Source of the DNA: Tridacna crocea | Taxonomy: Eukaryota > Mollusca > Bivalvia > Cardiida > Cardiidae | DNA: 64,000 bases | NCBI GenBank assembly: GCA_943736015.1 | Contig: OX031063.1 | Coordinates: forward strand, 34,688,172-34,752,171 | Direction: 5' to 3' | Shown: positions 60,697 through 64,000 of the stretch, in pieces | Layout: every line of letters begins with the position of its first letter | Position numbering within the stretch: position 1 is the first letter of the stretch | Program-made: the position numbers and the translations under genes | The notes under the pieces: generated by a model | What the model saw: the letters and a program-made list of their open reading frames with translations, nothing else | What the model was told of the DNA's origin: nothing | Database searches by the model: none

Positions 60697-61655
60697 TGAT
60701 TACGAAAATGAATCCATAAAATTCATTTTGTCAAGAAAACGAGATTGGTCATTAGACAAGCAGAAAAGGTTTACCGACAATAAATTGTTTCGATACAGGG
60801 CAACCTGTGCGGACTGTCCATGCTTACCTGTGTAGATATTTTTTGCGATTCATTCAATCCTGTTTTCTCAAAGCATAGCTCAAATGTATTTATCACATAA
60901 CCTCCCTTGTTTTCAGTGTAATAGCTATACCCTTTACGAATTTTCTAATCTCACTCACGTTTGATATCACATTTGTGTGACATCATTTTTGACGTCATTT
61001 TATGAGCACTTAATACAAGTGAATTGGTCTCATGAAAAATACTTCGGTTGCATTTATGAATGTTCTTGCATCATCTGATCTATATTTTGTGAAATATCGT
61101 TATGTGATAAATAGAATCTGACATTTGTGGGCTTTTTATTAAGCGCGTGGAGGAAAATGTTATTAAGCTCACCAAAGGCTCGCTTAATAACATTTCTCTT
61201 GACTCGTTTAATAAAATTTTATCTCAAAAGTCCACTCATGTCAGATCCTATGTCTACTCTACTGGGAAAAAAATCTTTCTTTTTTTCTTTACAATCTATA
61301 TAGATCTAGTTTCAATGAATTCGTCATTAGAATGGCTTACAAAGTGGCCGACAGTGTAATATATGATCAGCCTTTACAGAGAATGCAGCCTGATCTTGAT
61401 GTACAATGACTTGTAACATAAAGTTAAATAAACTCGTCCGTTAATAATATTAACCCTTTCCCATTCGGAAAACCTTTACAGTCTTGTCGAACGAACGTAT
61501 GGATTTACACGAAACAATTATAATAGTAAATCAATGCGGATCTTTGTCTATAAGTAGGTTGACAACATCGTGGGGAATTCGAGAAAATGCAGGACACCAT
61601 CATTTTTATCACACAACCTCCCTTGTTTTCAGTGTAATATACCCAATCACGATTT

Positions 61656-64000
61656 TTGGAAGTCGATTACGTCAGTAATCGGTCTTCCTATAGCAACGCT
61701 CAGGCATTTGGGAAATCACCCAACAACACCAATATTCAACCAGCGAAAAAAAAGTTCTATGAAATTCAAGCATTTAAACATATAAAACGATTGAATTTCA
61801 GATAAAAAATGAAATAAGCCAAACTATTGCACTAAACAGATATTTTCTTTGAACTGTTATGACATTTCAATGAATAATTATCAAATCTTAATATCTGTTA
61901 ATACACAGATCCTATATTTTTCTATATGAATGCGGACGAATCTAGCCATTTGGCATTACTCAGATGTTGAGAGCCATCAAATCGGCCGAGATGTTACGAT
62001 TACCAATCGGGCACTATTTTATGAATGATATGTCACTCGGATCCATGTTCACATAAAAAATAGCTTTCGTTAAACACGCATCATTAATACTCTTACCAAT
62101 AAAATTATTGGCTTGTTTATTTTACAAGGCATTTACATTTTCAGCAAAAATTTGCTTGAATGTCTGAAGTGTTGAATAGCTAGTAACCTAATTTATTCAT
62201 ACTCGCAACGTGACTTTCATCCACACCACAGCTTAAACGGCGGCGAGTGAAACGCAAGGCAAGCAAGTCACAATTTGATCTGAACAAACCTAAGACCGCA
62301 AAGGTAAAGTTCAATGTATTTTTTTCTTTTTTGAAATGTGTTTTTGTTTTAAACGTGAAGGACATTATGTCCTTACTTAAGTATTGTTTAGAAACGAAGT
62401 AGGTCAGTCGTTGTTTATGAAGATTACAGTCGCCATTTTGATTGATTGTAAGTTCGTAAAAGCTTTACGCCTGCGTTACAGAAGGCTACATTAGTATATA
62501 AATATGAATGATTTGTATTCCATTTGCTGCCATAACTAGTTGAATGTATCGCTCTTCGTTCAAGAAGAATATTTAACGAATCCCAAATGTCAACAGTCCT
62601 CACAGTGACTGGAAATTTCGACCGATAACAATTTCGTCCCATTACAATTTCGGCCCATGACAATTTCGGCCCTTTCTCCTAACGTGAGTTTACATGGTTT
62701 ACATTTGTGTAATAAATCTTACACCTTTATAATCTTTTAAACTTACCTTTCAGCACTAGGATTTTGCAGCCCTAAGGTGAAAGTATATTGAAATGTTGGA
62801 AAAATATAAAATGGTGATCTATTCTTCCCCTTTCATATAGTTAATTTTGACTTTAATGCTGTCAACCTGGATCTAACATATATATGCATTTAAATCTTTA
62901 AATTGGCTCAGTCAAAAGTATCGCAGCTTTTGTACTTTCACTTAAAGGTGGCCCTTCAGATTTTTGGACGAAATTTATACAAAAATATTAAAATTCATCC
63001 TGATACTCCCAGTACCTTTTAATTTTCATTCATAAAACCCCAGTAGTCGAAAACCATCCGACAACAAGAGAAATTAGAGATCTAATACGGCCCAGGTCAA
63101 CACCGACGGGAACCATGGTCTACTTTTAGATGAGCAACTTGCTCACTCACTTACCGGAAATACACAAATGATGCCTCAAACACAGCGACTGAAGAAGTTT
63201 ATGGAAAATAACATGTTTGTTATGTTACGGAATTTAAGCGTCATTAGTCATGTGCCAGTCACTTTATATTCCCACAATGCTTCTTTTCATTTTTGGCGCG
63301 AAATTCAAAAATACCTTAAGAGGCTACGTGGCCTTTTAAGGGAATACCATAAAAAAAATGTATACAAAAAGTGTCATGGTATTGAAGTTTTTGAAGTTAA
63401 TTGACATAATATTTAGTAGATTCATTCAATTTAGCTGGCAAGTATCTCGCAAAATTGATACCTGCTTTTGTAGAGAAAAGGGTTAAACATTAATATTGAA
63501 AAAAAAAAAAACCTAAATGAATGTGCATGCAAAACAGAACAAAAGAAAGCTTTTGAAAACATTGTGGGAAAAGGAGAAAATGCTGGTAACCGATGTTTTC
63601 TTCTTTTCCCATAATGTGTTCTTATCCTTTACTGACAAATCTTATTACTTGTGCCACATTTACTATGTCTCTTGGAATTTCTTTCAATTTTGATCGGTCT
63701 GAATTTTGTTGTGTGGTAAAGAGTCAAATCTGATATAAAAGGTTTTTTGAAAATTGTGTTTGCATAGGTAAAAAGGCTGTACAGTATGTGTGCTTAACCC
63801 ATTACCACACAGTCTCTACTTTTGACGCCTCTGAGAAAGAAGCCTTTTGAAAACACTGTAGGAAAAGGAGAAAATGCTGGTAACCAGCGTTTCCTCCTTT
63901 TCCCACAGGGTTTTCTACCCTTCCAAGAACAAGTTTCAATTTTTCAGTCACCTTTATTTTGTCGTCTACAAAATTTAATGCTTTAGATTTGAACAAGTCT
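61656..64000. other. right flank, gene-free as far as seen
   Basis: No coding exon recognised. It starts at the copy B right breakpoint and contains a damaged TTAA-type MITE at about 63541-63727 and the start of an intact one at 63794. Three short CAATTTCGGCCC-like repeats occur at about 62625-62672. Confidence 0.5.
63794..64000. mobile_element. TTAA-type MITE, cut by the window end
   Basis: TTAACCCATTACCACACAGT at the left, then the core hairpin GGAGAAAATGCTGGTAACC. Very close in sequence to the 51559 copy. Confidence 0.8.

Larger units (their letters stand above)
40092..61655. repeat. segmental duplication, copy B
   Basis: Matches 3011-25650. The left junction lies in the middle of a CACGCG-family MITE and abuts the last unit of a degenerate tandem array. 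The right junction lies inside a TTATCACATAAC-ended MITE. B-only insertions are at 49251-49675, 51559-51787, about 53340-53444, about 55434-56334, about 58170-58805 and 59082-59330. Sequence beyond 61655 does not resemble what follows copy A, so B is a partial or dispersed copy rather than a simple tandem unit. Confidence 0.9.

Overview
This window looks like AT-rich nuclear DNA from a bivalve mollusc. It has small exons in long introns with GT-AG splice sites, no operon-like packing, tRNA-derived SINEs, and many short hairpin elements (MITEs). The most abundant hairpin family has a core reading CAGCCTGCGCAGTC. From memory I associate it with dreissenid mussels, but I cannot test that here, so the genus is a guess.

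Layout. Positions 520-2153 (+) hold the last two exons of a sodium/solute-symporter gene, probably a DUR3-like urea transporter. Positions 3519-19557 (-) hold copy A of a 14-exon carnosine synthase-like (CARNS1-type, ATP-grasp) gene. Positions 25.65-40.09 kb are a gene-poor spacer with LINE tails, two tRNA-derived SINEs, MITEs and a perfect 267-base palindrome. Positions 40600-54170 (-) hold copy B of the same gene with identical exon lengths. From about 61.66 kb to the end I see no gene.

The main structural fact is a direct segmental duplication. About 3011-25650 (A) matches about 40092-61655 (B) in the same order and orientation, clearly similar but visibly diverged. Both ends of B fall inside MITE copies. 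A and B differ by at least ten clean insertions, so each copy gives an empty site for the other. This resolves target duplications: TTAA for one MITE family, 12 bases for a SINE-like element, and about 8 bases for a LINE tail.

All 14 recognised exons of B are open and join in phase to encode at least 969 residues. The last exons carry the ATP-grasp signatures. A keeps every splice site but has an in-frame TAG in exon 4, another TAG in exon 1 upstream of the first ATG, a decayed extra copy of exon 5 invaded by a 1.2 kb Harbinger-like element, and a doubled donor site at exon 10. A is therefore probably a pseudogene or a damaged allele. Whether A and B are true paralogs or two haplotypes laid end to end is the main open question. 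The expected product of B joins beta-alanine and histidine using ATP.

No LTR retroelement, Polinton or other virus-like coding remains were recognised, and no rRNA, functional tRNA or CRISPR array was seen.
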